A stretch of DNA of 64,000 bases, taken from the NCBI GenBank assembly GCA_963824415.1, contig CAWGPM010000002.1, forward strand, positions 558,001 through 622,000, written 5' to 3'. The DNA comes from JABDQA01 sp963824415 (GTDB lineage Bacteria > Desulfobacterota > Desulfobulbia > Desulfobulbales > Desulfocapsaceae). A model generated the notes under the pieces. That model was not told the origin of the DNA. It saw only the letters and a list, made by a program, of their open reading frames with translations, and ran no database searches. Shown in pieces: positions 52,703-61,051 of this stretch (position 1 is the stretch's first letter; each line of letters opens with the position of its first letter). A program made the translations under genes and the position numbers.

Positions 52703-53758
52703 TTGAACTATAAAATCGCACTGATTCCGGGTGACGGCATTGGCCGTGAGGTTATACCCGAGGGTGTCCGGGTGCTCGAAGCATTGTCCTCGGCCTATAA
52801 TTTCGGACTGAGTTTGACTGAGTTTGATTTTTCCTGTGCCCACTATCTCAAGCATGGCACGATGATGCCGGAAGACGGCATCGAACAGCTTACCCCTTTC
52901 GATGCGATCCTGCTTGGTGCGGTCGGGGACCCGGCCGTGGCCGATCATGTCTCGCTCTGGGGGCTGCTGCTGCCGATTCGGCGCCAGTTCGACCAGTACG
53001 TAAATCTGCGCCCGGTCAGGCTGCTCGAGGGGATCGCCTCACCCCTGGCCGGCAGAACCAGTGACGATATCGATTTCATGGTGGTGCGGGAAAACACCGA
53101 AGGTGAATATTCTGATATCGGCGGGCGGCTCTTTGCAGGCAGCGAGCGGGAGTTTGTGGTGCAGGAGTCGGTATTTTCCCGTACCGGGGTGGACCGGGTG
53201 ATCAGCTACGCTTGTGAACTGGCCATGCAGCGTCCGGCCAGACACCTGACCTCGGCGACCAAATCCAACGGCATTCGTTTTACCATGCCGTTCTGGGACG
53301 AAAGGTTTCAGGAGGTCGGCGGCGGCTATCCCGAGCTGCGCCGCGATCAGTATCACATCGATATCCTGACTGCGCACTTCGTTCAGCACCCGGACTGGTT
53401 CGACGTGGTGGTCGGCTCGAATCTGTTCGGCGACATCCTCTCCGATCTGGGTCCGGCCATTGCCGGCGGCATCGGCATCGCCCCTTCGGCCAATATCAAC
53501 GTCGACCGCACCTTTCCCTCGATGTTCGAGCCGGTGCACGGTTCGGCCCCGGATATTGCCGGACAGGGCATTGCCAACCCCATTGCCACCCTCTGGTCGG
53601 TGCAGATGATGCTCGATTTTCTCGGGCAGAAAGAGGCCGGTGAGGCATTGATGCAGGCCGTGGAACGGGTGACTGGAAGAGGTATATGCACCCCGGATCT
53701 GGGCGGGGATCAGAGCACCGCTTCTTTTACCGATCAGGTGCTGGCTGAGCTCGGTTGA
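52703..53758 (+). CDS. tartrate/D-malate dehydrogenase-type enzyme (isopropylmalate dehydrogenase family)
   Basis: 351 residues, TTG start with AGGAGACTATCA ahead. Beta-decarboxylating dehydrogenase features: IALIPGDGIGREVIPEGV, VNLRPVRLLEG, VVRENTEGEYSDIGG, the metal-binding NLFGDILSDLGPAIAGGIGI and FEPVHGSAPDIAGQGIANPI. The substrate loop lacks the leucine-type LeuB pattern, and the overall look is that of TtuC/YeaU (tartrate dehydrogenase/D-malate dehydrogenase). It would oxidise D-malate, tartrate or a close 2-hydroxyacid with NAD and decarboxylate it. Alone, followed by gloA. Confidence 0.88.
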   Translation: MNYKIALIPGDGIGREVIPEGVRVLEALSSAYNFGLSLTEFDFSCAHYLKHGTMMPEDGIEQLTPFDAILLGAVGDPAVADHVSLWGLLLPIRRQFDQYVNLRPVRLLEGIASPLAGRTSDDIDFMVVRENTEGEYSDIGGRLFAGSEREFVVQESVFSRTGVDRVISYACELAMQRPARHLTSATKSNGIRFTMPFWDERFQEVGGGYPELRRDQYHIDILTAHFVQHPDWFDVVVGSNLFGDILSDLGPAIAGGIGIAPSANINVDRTFPSMFEPVHGSAPDIAGQGIANPIATLWSVQMMLDFLGQKEAGEALMQAVERVTGRGICTPDLGGDQSTASFTDQVLAELG

Positions 53759-53826
53759 AGAACACTACGCAAGCGGTCGCACAGATCGTTTTATCGGCTG
53801 TTGGACAATGAAAATTCGGAGGAACA

Positions 53827-54252
53827 GTGACCATGAAATACCTGCACACGATGATCCGGGTCAGGGACCTGGAGGCGTCTATCGATTTTTTCACCAATAA
53901 ACTCGGTATGGTTGAGACGAGACGCAAAGAGTCTGAGGCCGGCCGCTTCAGCCTGGTTTTTTTTGCTACCGCTCCGGGTGAACCGGAAATTGAACTGACC
54001 TATAATTGGGACCAGAACGAGCCTTACAGCGAAGGCAGAAATTTCGGCCATCTGGCCTACAGCGTGGAAAATATCTATGACTATTGCCAGATGCTGATGG
54101 ACAAGGGTATCACCATTGCCCGCCCGCCGCGGGACGGTTACATGGCCTTTATCCGCACACCGGACAATATATCCATCGAACTTCTGCAGCAAGGCGACCG
54201 ACTGCCCGAACAGGAACCCTGGGTTTCGATGGAGAACAAAGGCATCTGGTAG
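53827..54252 (+). CDS. gloA: lactoylglutathione lyase (glyoxalase I)
   Basis: 141 residues; GTG at 53827 or ATG at 53833 (GGAGGAACAGTGACC fits both). Metal ligands in the family pattern: His in KYLHTMIRVRD, Glu in EIELTYNWD, His in NFGHLAYSV and Glu in SIELLQ. GVETR-like VETRRKESEAGRFSL and the C-terminal NISIELLQQ fit GloA. It isomerises the hemithioacetal of methylglyoxal and glutathione to lactoylglutathione, consistent with the glutathione use implied by gss in the same window. Confidence 0.9.
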   Translation: MTMKYLHTMIRVRDLEASIDFFTNKLGMVETRRKESEAGRFSLVFFATAPGEPEIELTYNWDQNEPYSEGRNFGHLAYSVENIYDYCQMLMDKGITIARPPRDGYMAFIRTPDNISIELLQQGDRLPEQEPWVSMENKGIW

Positions 54253-54293
54253 CGGGCCTGGAACTGAGTTTTAGGCACGCTATCCGACATGGT

Positions 54294-55211
54294 TCAGGCG
54301 ATGATCGACAGGGTCACCAATGAGGCGACGGTTGAGTAGATAATCGCCAGACCGATACTCTCCGAGCGCACCTTGTACTGCAGTGCCAGCACAAACGGCA
54401 TCGCACCGCAGGGCCCGGCGGCGGTCAGAATTACCGAATCGCGCCAAAGCTGGTCGAGATCGGCGAGGCCCGAGAGCAGCAGCCATACCAGTACGGGATG
54501 CACCACTATCTTGATGGTGGTCGCCAAGAGCGCCGGTGCGTCGATCCGGCTCAGTTTCGCCTCGGCCAGAATGATTCCCAGAGAAAAGAGTGCAGCCGGG
54601 GCGACCGCACTGCCGGCAAAGGAAGTAAAGGTCCGAATGCCCGGGTGCAGAGCAATACCCGAGATATTGACCAGAAGTCCCAGAAAGATGGCTATCAACA
54701 CGGGATTTCTAAAAAATGACTGGGCCACGCGCAGCAGGGACTCACCGCGATGTGCGGCGATTTCGAGTCCAGCGATCACTGCTCCGAAGACAAATACCGT
54801 ATCGATGAAGATGATCGCGGTGATGGGTACCTTGACCTGCTCACCGTAGAGAATCGTGGCGATGGGCAGGATAAACAATACATGGTTGACGAAACAGGAA
54901 GCCATGCCGAGCAGAATTGCTTCTCCTTTATCGCATTTCAGCACAAAACGGGCCACCAGTGAGACTGCGAGAAAAATAAGTATCTCGCCGAGAAGATAGC
55001 GCAGTACCACCCTAAACTGAACCTGTTCGAGCGGCGCCCAGGCCACCAGGGAAAAGACCAGGGCCGGCAGCACCACGAAAAAAACGAATTTGTTGATGGC
55101 CTGGGCCGCAGAAATATCGAACAGACCGCCTTTCGCCATGATGATGCCTAACAACATAATGGCGAAGACCGGGAAAACCGGGTTCAGAAATGTCTCGATG
55201 ATTGCGGCCAC
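54294..55211 (-). CDS. AEC (auxin efflux carrier) family transporter
   Basis: 305 residues, GTG start at 55211. About ten membrane helices with the family sequence FLNPVFPVFAIMLLGIIMAK at the N-terminus and VILTAAGPCGAMPFVLALQY near the C-terminus, where the conserved Pro/Gly-rich crossing helix lies. AEC proteins export or import malonate, malate, amino acids or auxin-like acids. The neighbouring malate/tartrate-type dehydrogenase hints at a dicarboxylate, but the gene is convergent with gloA and not in an operon with it. Confidence 0.9.
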   Translation of the reverse strand: MAAIIETFLNPVFPVFAIMLLGIIMAKGGLFDISAAQAINKFVFFVVLPALVFSLVAWAPLEQVQFRVVLRYLLGEILIFLAVSLVARFVLKCDKGEAILLGMASCFVNHVLFILPIATILYGEQVKVPITAIIFIDTVFVFGAVIAGLEIAAHRGESLLRVAQSFFRNPVLIAIFLGLLVNISGIALHPGIRTFTSFAGSAVAPAALFSLGIILAEAKLSRIDAPALLATTIKIVVHPVLVWLLLSGLADLDQLWRDSVILTAAGPCGAMPFVLALQYKVRSESIGLAIIYSTVASLVTLSIIA

Positions 55212-55712
55212 AATAATGCACCTGCTTCCTGTTAAGCTGCACTGCAGCTCAGGGCAGCATCGCCACCCCGCGTCGGCCCTTATAGATATGAAACCCTTAT
55301 TGTCTCGAGCTGCATGATGCAGCCATTCAGAATCAGTAAAGGGTTGTGCGCACTAATGAAGAACAGTGGAGGCAAGAGGTCAAGGGAAAAGATGGGTTTT
55401 CTGTGTTCTGGGGCGCAGGAAAAAAAATGGGTGATGCAGTTTGCGGTCCACATCACCCAAAAGGGAGTACATCGTATGAAGCAACAATGCACTACAATGT
55501 AGTAGTAAGCATGATATACCCGGGGTCAAGCGGTAATATTCTGCTGCGAGGCTGATTAAACAAAAAAAATATCAAAAAAAATTTTATTTAATTATTTTAA
55601 TATTTTAATTTATTATTTGTGGTTATTTATACCAGTCTGATCAGCTGTGGTAAGAACTTTGTAAAGTGGCGGCTGTATACATGTAAGATCAATCGATGAT
55701 AAGGGGGATATT
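55212..55712. other. divergent intergenic region, A+T-rich at its right end
   Basis: Contains the minus-strand promoter-terminator unit described separately, and a tract of almost pure A/T at 55557-55620, unlike the surrounding G+C-rich DNA. Short open frames at 55280-55555 on both strands lack protein character. Confidence 0.45.
55420..55529 (-). ncRNA. candidate small RNA or leader with own promoter and terminator
   Basis: On the minus strand: TTGACC (55529-55524), 16-base spacer, TACTAC (55507-55502); about 75 bases later the perfect eight-base hairpin GGGTGATG/CATCACCC (55429-55458) is followed by TTTTTTTT (complement of the A run at 55420-55427). Contains TACTCCCTTTT. It could be an sRNA or the attenuated leader of the AEC transporter gene 200 bases downstream. 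Shares ACATTGTAGT and a CTCCCTT tract with the unit at 52268. Confidence 0.4.
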
Positions 55713-55913
55713 GTGGATTGGGTGACGAAATTGACGATTTTGAAGCACTGGCACGTCCAGAGTGAGCTGCGCCAGCGGGCGATGGTACGGGATTATCTTA
55801 TCACGCATCCGGGAATCAGCACCAGTGATGACTGGCTGGCCTATCTTGCTTCGAACTTCGGGATCGGTAGAATGCAGCCCGGCTATCTCGACCTGGAAAA
55901 TCTGGTTCATTGA
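55713..55913 (+). CDS. small hypothetical protein
   Basis: 66 residues, GTG start with AAGGGGGA upstream: MDWVTKLTILKHWHVQSELR and so on, charged, helical, no signal or membrane segment. The tail SDDWLAYLASNFGIGRMQPG looks like a small structured domain. Family unknown. It ends just before the lipoprotein frame that follows. Confidence 0.5.
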   Translation: MDWVTKLTILKHWHVQSELRQRAMVRDYLITHPGISTSDDWLAYLASNFGIGRMQPGYLDLENLVH

Positions 55914-55945
55914 TACCGGGCGGCATTTACAGGAGGCGGGTGCTG

Positions 55946-56164
55946 GTGTGGTGTGCTCCGGCACTGGCCGCTGTCCTTCTAAGCCTGCCTCAGAGCTGCA
56001 CTCGCCAGGCCTGGTTCGAGGGCTTCAAAGAGCGTGAGCGGCAGAGATGTCATTCCTATGTCAGCCAGGATGAAATAGAACGCTGTCTGGACCACGTGGA
56101 ATCAATGCGCTATGAGCAGTACCAGAAATCGCGTGAACCCAAAACAACTGATTCAGGGCCTTGA
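55946..56164 (+). CDS. small lipoprotein-like protein
   Basis: The frame extends to a TTG at 55910, but AGGAGG at about 55931 favours the GTG at 55946. The N-terminus is hydrophobic (WCAPALAAVLLSLPQSC), with a Cys at a plausible, imperfect lipobox (LPQSC). The mature part, WFEGFKERERQRCHSYVSQD and EIERCLDHVESMRYEQYQK, has two Cys and the charged helical look of a family of small proteobacterial lipoproteins seen from memory, function unknown. Confidence 0.5.
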   Translation: MWCAPALAAVLLSLPQSCTRQAWFEGFKERERQRCHSYVSQDEIERCLDHVESMRYEQYQKSREPKTTDSGP

Positions 56165-56488
56165 TGAGCGCCATTTAACATTTCTTACTGGTATTTCTTG
56201 TTTATGCAGTTCCCGGCTGAGGTAGTTCCCCTTTGATTATCCGGTTGTTCTTTATTTAGCCCTCCATGCTGAGCTTGCCTAATTGCCTTTGAGACAATCC
56301 GGTGTTTAGCGATTGCCGACAGGCGAAAGCTGAGGCCAATGCTTGATATTTCAAGGATTCATGGGGAAATTGCTGGTTTGATCGTCCAGCTGTGCTTATA
56401 ATCGTAGGAATCTGTAGTTCTAAGACCTTACCACCAGGCATAAAATGGCATGTCTGAGGTTGACATGACTAAAATCAATGGAGCCGCT

Positions 56489-58798
56489 ATGAACAGGAAG
56501 TTACTCGTTGCATTGTTACTGGTCCAGGTAGTGCTGCTGGTAATTCTTCCCTGCTCTGCTTTGGCCGCTGCGGGCAATGACGCAAACCCAGCCGAACAGA
56601 AGGATTCAGCGGCTGCTGCAGAAGCTGTTGTGCAGCCAGGCACTAAAGCCGACGCTGCTTCTAAACCGGGCCGCCTCACCGTCAAGGGCATCGAGGGGGA
56701 CATCGAGCGTGAAGTCTTAAAGGGCGCCTTTCTTAAACAGTGGCTGCATATGCTCGATTCCCATACAGTTGATGAAAGCGGACAGTCCAGCGTGCTTGCC
56801 TACGCCTCGCGGGTACCGGAAGATCTTGCCCGGATCATCGCCTCGACCGGCGAGGGCGCTGAACGCCCCGGTTTTTTCGGGGTGTTGTGGCGTTCGCTGC
56901 TTGCCCTTCTGGTGGGTTTGTGTGTTTTCATACTGACCAAGAAGGTTGTCAAGAACCGCTTTACCGCCGCCGGCGAGGCGGCTCCCGCCGAATCGGACGG
57001 GTTTGCGCTTATCGGGCTGGGAGTGCTGCGCAGCCTGCCATCGTTGATTGGGCTGCTGCTCTTTGGCGTGGCGGCCACCCTGATTTTTCTTGGCCTGGCG
57101 GCAGATATCGAGGTGAAGGGCAGGATGTTCTTTCAAGCACTGCTGGGAACGGTGCTGGTTTTTGTGCTCTGCTCGATCATCGGCCGAATCATCTTTTCAC
57201 CCGGCGATAAAAGCCTGCGGCCGGTGACAATGGATGATGGCCTGGTCAAACCGCTGTACCGGGCCTTTTTTATCTCCTCTGCGGTGCTGATTTCGGGGGT
57301 GTTGATCGTTAATCTGGTCAGAGAACTGGGTGCCCGCCCACAGACCGTGACCTGGGTTATCATTGTGCTTGGTTCGATGGTTATTGCCATCTATGCCTAC
57401 CTGGTTCTCTACCTGAAAAAGCCGGTGGCCAATGCCCTGCTGGCGCAGCTTGAAAAGAGCGAGGGAAGCTGGTTGAAAAAGCAGTTCGCCGGCCGCTGGT
57501 ATGCGGCTGCGCTTGCCTACCTGTTTTTTGTCTGGCTGATCTGGCTCGGCCAGAAGCTCACCGCTACGGCCACCCATAACGGCGCCTTTATCGTCAGCAT
57601 GCTGATCATTCCGATTTATCTGCTGCTGAGCTACAGCGGCAAGGCCCTGATTAAAGCGGTGGTGATTTCACTGCAGCTCGGCAGTATCGAAGCGGGTGAG
57701 CCGGGTGAGATCAGTGAAGAAGAAAAACTAGAACTCGAAGAGCAAAAAAGAGTCGCGATTGCGGCGCGCACGCATGCGGTATTCAGATTGATTCTTATCG
57801 GTGTACTGGCCGTCTGGCTGTTGTCATACTGGGGACTGAATATCCCCTTTGCCGCAGACGCCGTTGGGGCCGTATTTGAATCGCTGGTCGCCCTGGCCCT
57901 GGCCCTGGTCTGCTGGCGTTTTGTCAGCGGCTTCATCGAGAGAAAGCTCGAAGAAGGACACGTCGAGGTCGAGGCCGCCGAAGAAGATATGGATGACGAG
58001 TTCGGCGGCGCGGTGCAGCGCGGCCGCAGCCATACCCTGCTGCCCATGGTCCGCAAAGTCATCGGCACCATCCTGGTGGTGATGGTGCTGCTGATTATCA
58101 TATCCTCGCTGGGGGTCAATATTGCTCCGCTGTTGGCCGGTGCCGGCGTGGTCGGTCTCGCCGTCGGCTTCGGTGCCCAGAAGCTCGTCTCCGATGTGCT
58201 GTCCGGATTCTTTTTTCTGCTCGACGATGCCTTCCGGGTTGGCGAATATATCCAGACCGGCTCGATCCGCGGCACGGTGGAGTCGATTACCCTGAGAAAC
58301 GTGATGCTGCGGCATCACCTGGGCATGCTGCAGGTTGTGCCCCACAGCGACCTCGGGGCTGTCACCAACTACATGCGCGGCGGCATCGTAATCAAGTTTC
58401 CTCTTGAATTTCCATACGATACCGACATCGATCAAGTCAGAAAGATCATCAAGAAGGTCGGCATCGCGATGCTCGAGGATGAGGAAATCGGCGATGATTT
58501 TATTCTACCGCTCAAATCGCAGGGGGTGCACGAGATCGCCAATTCCGTTATGGTTATACGGGTTAAGTTTACCGCCAAACCGGGCAAGCAGTTCGTGATC
58601 AAGCGCGAGGCCTTCCGCCGGATCACCGAGGCGCTTGCTGCCAAAAACATCCATTATGCCCACCGCAAGGTGATCGTCGATTTTCCCGAGCATGCAATGA
58701 TCGATAGCATGAGCCCCGAAAACAGGGTGAAGGCTCTGGAAGCCGGGGCGGCGGCAGTAATAACGGAGGCGGACAGCAAGGCCGAAGAAAAACCGTAA
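56489..58798 (+). CDS. MscS-family mechanosensitive ion channel, large form
   Basis: 769 residues from the ATG at 56489 (a signal peptide, LLVALLLVQVVLLVILPCSA, follows; the ATG at 56450 is also in frame). A periplasmic-type N-terminal segment, then about ten membrane helices, then the MscS core: VIGTILVVMVLLIIISSLGV, pore helix PLLAGAGVVGLAVGFGAQKL, VSDVLSGFFFLLDDAFRVGE, and the cytoplasmic beta domain IRGTVESITLRNVMLRH. The channel opens under membrane tension and releases solutes. Much longer than E. coli MscS (286), in the range of YbdG/MscK-like forms. Confidence 0.92.
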   Translation: MNRKLLVALLLVQVVLLVILPCSALAAAGNDANPAEQKDSAAAAEAVVQPGTKADAASKPGRLTVKGIEGDIEREVLKGAFLKQWLHMLDSHTVDESGQSSVLAYASRVPEDLARIIASTGEGAERPGFFGVLWRSLLALLVGLCVFILTKKVVKNRFTAAGEAAPAESDGFALIGLGVLRSLPSLIGLLLFGVAATLIFLGLAADIEVKGRMFFQALLGTVLVFVLCSIIGRIIFSPGDKSLRPVTMDDGLVKPLYRAFFISSAVLISGVLIVNLVRELGARPQTVTWVIIVLGSMVIAIYAYLVLYLKKPVANALLAQLEKSEGSWLKKQFAGRWYAAALAYLFFVWLIWLGQKLTATATHNGAFIVSMLIIPIYLLLSYSGKALIKAVVISLQLGSIEAGEPGEISEEEKLELEEQKRVAIAARTHAVFRLILIGVLAVWLLSYWGLNIPFAADAVGAVFESLVALALALVCWRFVSGFIERKLEEGHVEVEAAEEDMDDEFGGAVQRGRSHTLLPMVRKVIGTILVVMVLLIIISSLGVNIAPLLAGAGVVGLAVGFGAQKLVSDVLSGFFFLLDDAFRVGEYIQTGSIRGTVESITLRNVMLRHHLGMLQVVPHSDLGAVTNYMRGGIVIKFPLEFPYDTDIDQVRKIIKKVGIAMLEDEEIGDDFILPLKSQGVHEIANSVMVIRVKFTAKPGKQFVIKREAFRRITEALAAKNIHYAHRKVIVDFPEHAMIDSMSPENRVKALEAGAAAVITEADSKAEEKP

Positions 58799-58913
58799 GA
58801 ATAAATATCGGCTAAAAGGCTGGACGGTATTCGATATGAAGCGGGATTGGAAAATGATCTATCAGTTTGAGTTGAAATAGTTCCGTTTCTTTACCATCCA
58901 TCCCCAGTATTTC

Positions 58914-58953
58914 CAGGCGAAGAAGGTTGCGACCTTCTTCGCCTGTTTTGTTT
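58914..58953 (+). terminator. intrinsic terminator after the MscS-type gene
   Basis: CAGGCGAAGAAGGT-TGCG-ACCTTCTTCGCCTG (14 perfect pairs) followed by TTTTGTTT. Ends the MscS-type transcription unit and isolates the ORP region to its right. Confidence 0.9.
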
Positions 58954-59078
58954 GGTCAGCATCCTTGTTAAGCCTTGCTGCATGCCTGCTCGGGGGCCTG
59001 AAGAGGCCCAGGGCCGATAGATGAGGGGACCAGCAAAATCGGGGGTGCATAAATCCGGAAACGGGTTATATTGTGTAT

Positions 59079-60458
59079 ATGAACAATAGAGACACCCTCC
59101 ATGATACACATCTGACCAATGTCATTTTGCAGTCTATCTCCGATGGGGTGTTCACTGTCGATCACCACTGGCGCATTACCTCGTTCAACCGGGCGGCTGA
59201 GGAGATCACCGGAATTCTGGCCGATGATGCACTGGGGCGCTACTGCTGGGAAGTGTTTCGCTCCAATATGTGTGAGGGAGACTGCGCACTGAAAAGAACC
59301 ATGAATGAAAGCAAATCCTTCGTCAGCTCGTCCACCACCATTGTCAACAGCGCCCAGAAATTGGTCCCCATATCGGTCTCTACCTCTTTATTGATCGACG
59401 AGCAGGACAATGTTCTGGGTGGGGTCGAAATTTTTCGGGATCACAGCCTGGTTGAAGAACTGCGGCGTGATCTGAGCGGCCATATCGAGATCGACGAGAT
59501 GATAACCCGTTCCAGGCGGATGCAGGATATTTTCGAGATCCTCGATCAGGTCGCCCGCAGCGACAGTTCGGTGTTGATTACCGGCGAAACCGGCACCGGC
59601 AAGGAGCTGATGGCGCGCGCGATACACAATTACTCGGATAGAAGTGAGCAGCCCTTCATCCCGGTAAACTGTGGCGCGCTGCCGGACAGCCTGCTCGAGT
59701 CGGAACTGTTCGGCTACAAGGCCGGTGCCTTCACCGATGCCCGCTCAGATCGAACCGGCCTGTTCGGGGCGGCTGATAAAGGCACGATTCTGCTCGATGA
59801 AATCGGCGACACCAGTCCAGCTTTCCAGGTGAAGCTCCTGCGGGTCCTGGAAGAAGGTAGCTACACCCCGTTGGGGACCACCCGGGCGATGAAGACCAAT
59901 GCCCGAATCATTGCCGCCACCAACCGCGACCTGCAGGATATGGTGCAGCGCCAGGCCTTTCGCCGTGACCTCTACTACCGGATCAATATCATCAGCGTTG
60001 AGCTGCCGCCGCTCAGGGAGCGGCGTGAAGACATCGAACTGCTGGCCGAAAAATTCATTGTCAAAATGAACCGCCGCAAGGCCCGGATGATCAGCGGCCT
60101 TACCGATGAAGCGCTGGAGGCGCTGCAATCCCATGAGTTCCCAGGCAATATCAGGGAGTTGGAGAATATCATTGAACACGCCTTCGTGCTCTGCCGGGGC
60201 GAACGCATCGAGCCAAACCACCTGCCGGCATATCTGAGTCACCGGCCTGAAAGGCCTGCCGAGACAAAACCTTCAGGCAGCATCAAAACAGTACTGGCGG
60301 AACGTGAACGCGATACGATCCTACAGGCTCTCGAGCACACCCGGTATAACCGGGCGGCAGCGGCCAGATACCTCGGCATGCACAAGAGTACGCTGTTTCG
60401 AAAACTGAAAAAACTCAACCTTACCCTACCCGCCCGCGACGGGCGAAACAGCGGTTGA
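59079..60458 (+). CDS. PAS-domain sigma-54-dependent activator (Fis family), likely regulator of the ORP genes
   Basis: About 459 residues; ATG at 59079 preferred over GTG at 59073. PAS domain at 10-130 with three Cys (58, 67, 71: YCWEVFRSNMCEGDC), as in presumed redox or Fe-S sensors. Sigma-54 AAA+ domain: Walker A TGETGTGKEL, contact loop ELFGYKAGAFTDA, Walker B GTILLDEIGD, then ATNRDLQDMV. C-terminal Fis-type helix-turn-helix (ILQALEHTRYNRAAAARYLG). In Desulfovibrio vulgaris the sigma-54 activator DVU2106 drives the ORP operons; this gene holds the matching place. Two candidate binding sites and a -24/-12 promoter follow it. Confidence 0.92.
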   Translation: MNNRDTLHDTHLTNVILQSISDGVFTVDHHWRITSFNRAAEEITGILADDALGRYCWEVFRSNMCEGDCALKRTMNESKSFVSSSTTIVNSAQKLVPISVSTSLLIDEQDNVLGGVEIFRDHSLVEELRRDLSGHIEIDEMITRSRRMQDIFEILDQVARSDSSVLITGETGTGKELMARAIHNYSDRSEQPFIPVNCGALPDSLLESELFGYKAGAFTDARSDRTGLFGAADKGTILLDEIGDTSPAFQVKLLRVLEEGSYTPLGTTRAMKTNARIIAATNRDLQDMVQRQAFRRDLYYRINIISVELPPLRERREDIELLAEKFIVKMNRRKARMISGLTDEALEALQSHEFPGNIRELENIIEHAFVLCRGERIEPNHLPAYLSHRPERPAETKPSGSIKTVLAERERDTILQALEHTRYNRAAAARYLGMHKSTLFRKLKKLNLTLPARDGRNSG

Positions 60459-60477
60459 ATTTCCAATCAATTGGAGG

Positions 60478-60526
60478 GTTGCAATAATGCGACCCTGCGC
60501 CCCTGCAAGGGTTGCATTCCTGCAAC
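60478..60526 (+). promoter_or_regulatory. two inverted-repeat upstream activator sites
   Basis: Site 2 is a perfect palindrome, GTTGCA-TTCC-TGCAAC (60511-60526), inside a longer inverted repeat CAAGGGTTGCA/TGCAACCCTTG. Site 1, GTTGCA-ATAA-TGCGAC (60478-60493), differs at one base. Start-to-start distance is 33 bases, about three helical turns, so both face the same side. They are the likely binding sites of the Fis-type activator encoded just upstream. Confidence 0.6.
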
Positions 60527-60623
60527 CCTTGGCACGCACTATTTTTTGATCCATCTCTTCGAATACATTTCAAATATTTGTAATAAATAGAAATTTCTAT
60601 TTTTTATAAGCATATACCCAAAA

Positions 60624-60641
60624 CAGGAACGCTCTATGCAT
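60624..60641 (+). promoter_or_regulatory. sigma-54 (-24/-12) promoter of the ORP operon
   Basis: AGGAACGCTCTATGCAT: GG at 60626-60627 and GC at 60638-60639, exactly ten bases apart, with matching flanks (ACG after GG, TGCA around -12). It lies about 110-150 bases downstream of the activator sites, with an A+T-rich bend region between (a near-IHF match TTTCAAATATTTG at 60568-60580), and 42 bases before the first ORP gene. Confidence 0.6.
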
Positions 60642-60682
60642 ACTATTTAGAAAATCCAAGCTGATGAAGATGAGGAGCGCTG

Positions 60683-61051
60683 ATGAAAGTAGCCATGACC
60701 GTTTGGGGAAATCGGATCTCCCCGGTTTTTGATTCTGCCCAGACCATACTTCTGGCCGAGATCAAAAATAAAAACATCGTCGACCAGCAGCGGGAATTTC
60801 TGCCGCGCACCGTGGCCTGGCAGCTCGCCCGAATGCTGGTGGAGCGAGGCATCGATACCCTGATATGCGGCGCGATCTCCGATCAACCGGCCCAGATAAT
60901 CAAGCAGGCCGATGTCTGCCTGCTTTCATTTGTGAGCGGCAATGCGGAGCAGTTTCTGGAGGCTTACGCAGCAAATAAGTCAATCGAATCATTTAAAATG
61001 CCAGGCCGTCACGAAGACCTGGAAAACGTTGATGTAAAAGATAAATCATGA
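60683..61051 (+). CDS. NifX/NifB-like (dinitrogenase FeMo-cofactor) family ORP protein
   Basis: 122 residues; GAGGAG before the ATG. KVAMTVWGNRISPVFDSAQT at the N-terminus and GIDTLICGAISDQPAQII in the middle are the NifX/NafY-like fold that carries a Mo-Cu-sulfide cluster in ORP proteins. First gene behind the sigma-54 promoter and overlapping the next gene (ATGA). Role in the ORP complex is established for Desulfovibrio; its physiological function is not fully known. Confidence 0.88.
   Translation: MKVAMTVWGNRISPVFDSAQTILLAEIKNKNIVDQQREFLPRTVAWQLARMLVERGIDTLICGAISDQPAQIIKQADVCLLSFVSGNAEQFLEAYAANKSIESFKMPGRHEDLENVDVKDKS

Noticed and set aside
60531..60550. TGGCACGCACT as a sigma-54 promoter
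   Set aside because: The -24 half is good but TT, not GC, stands at -12; the AGGAACG...ATGCAT site at 60624 has exact spacing and sits nearer the gene.
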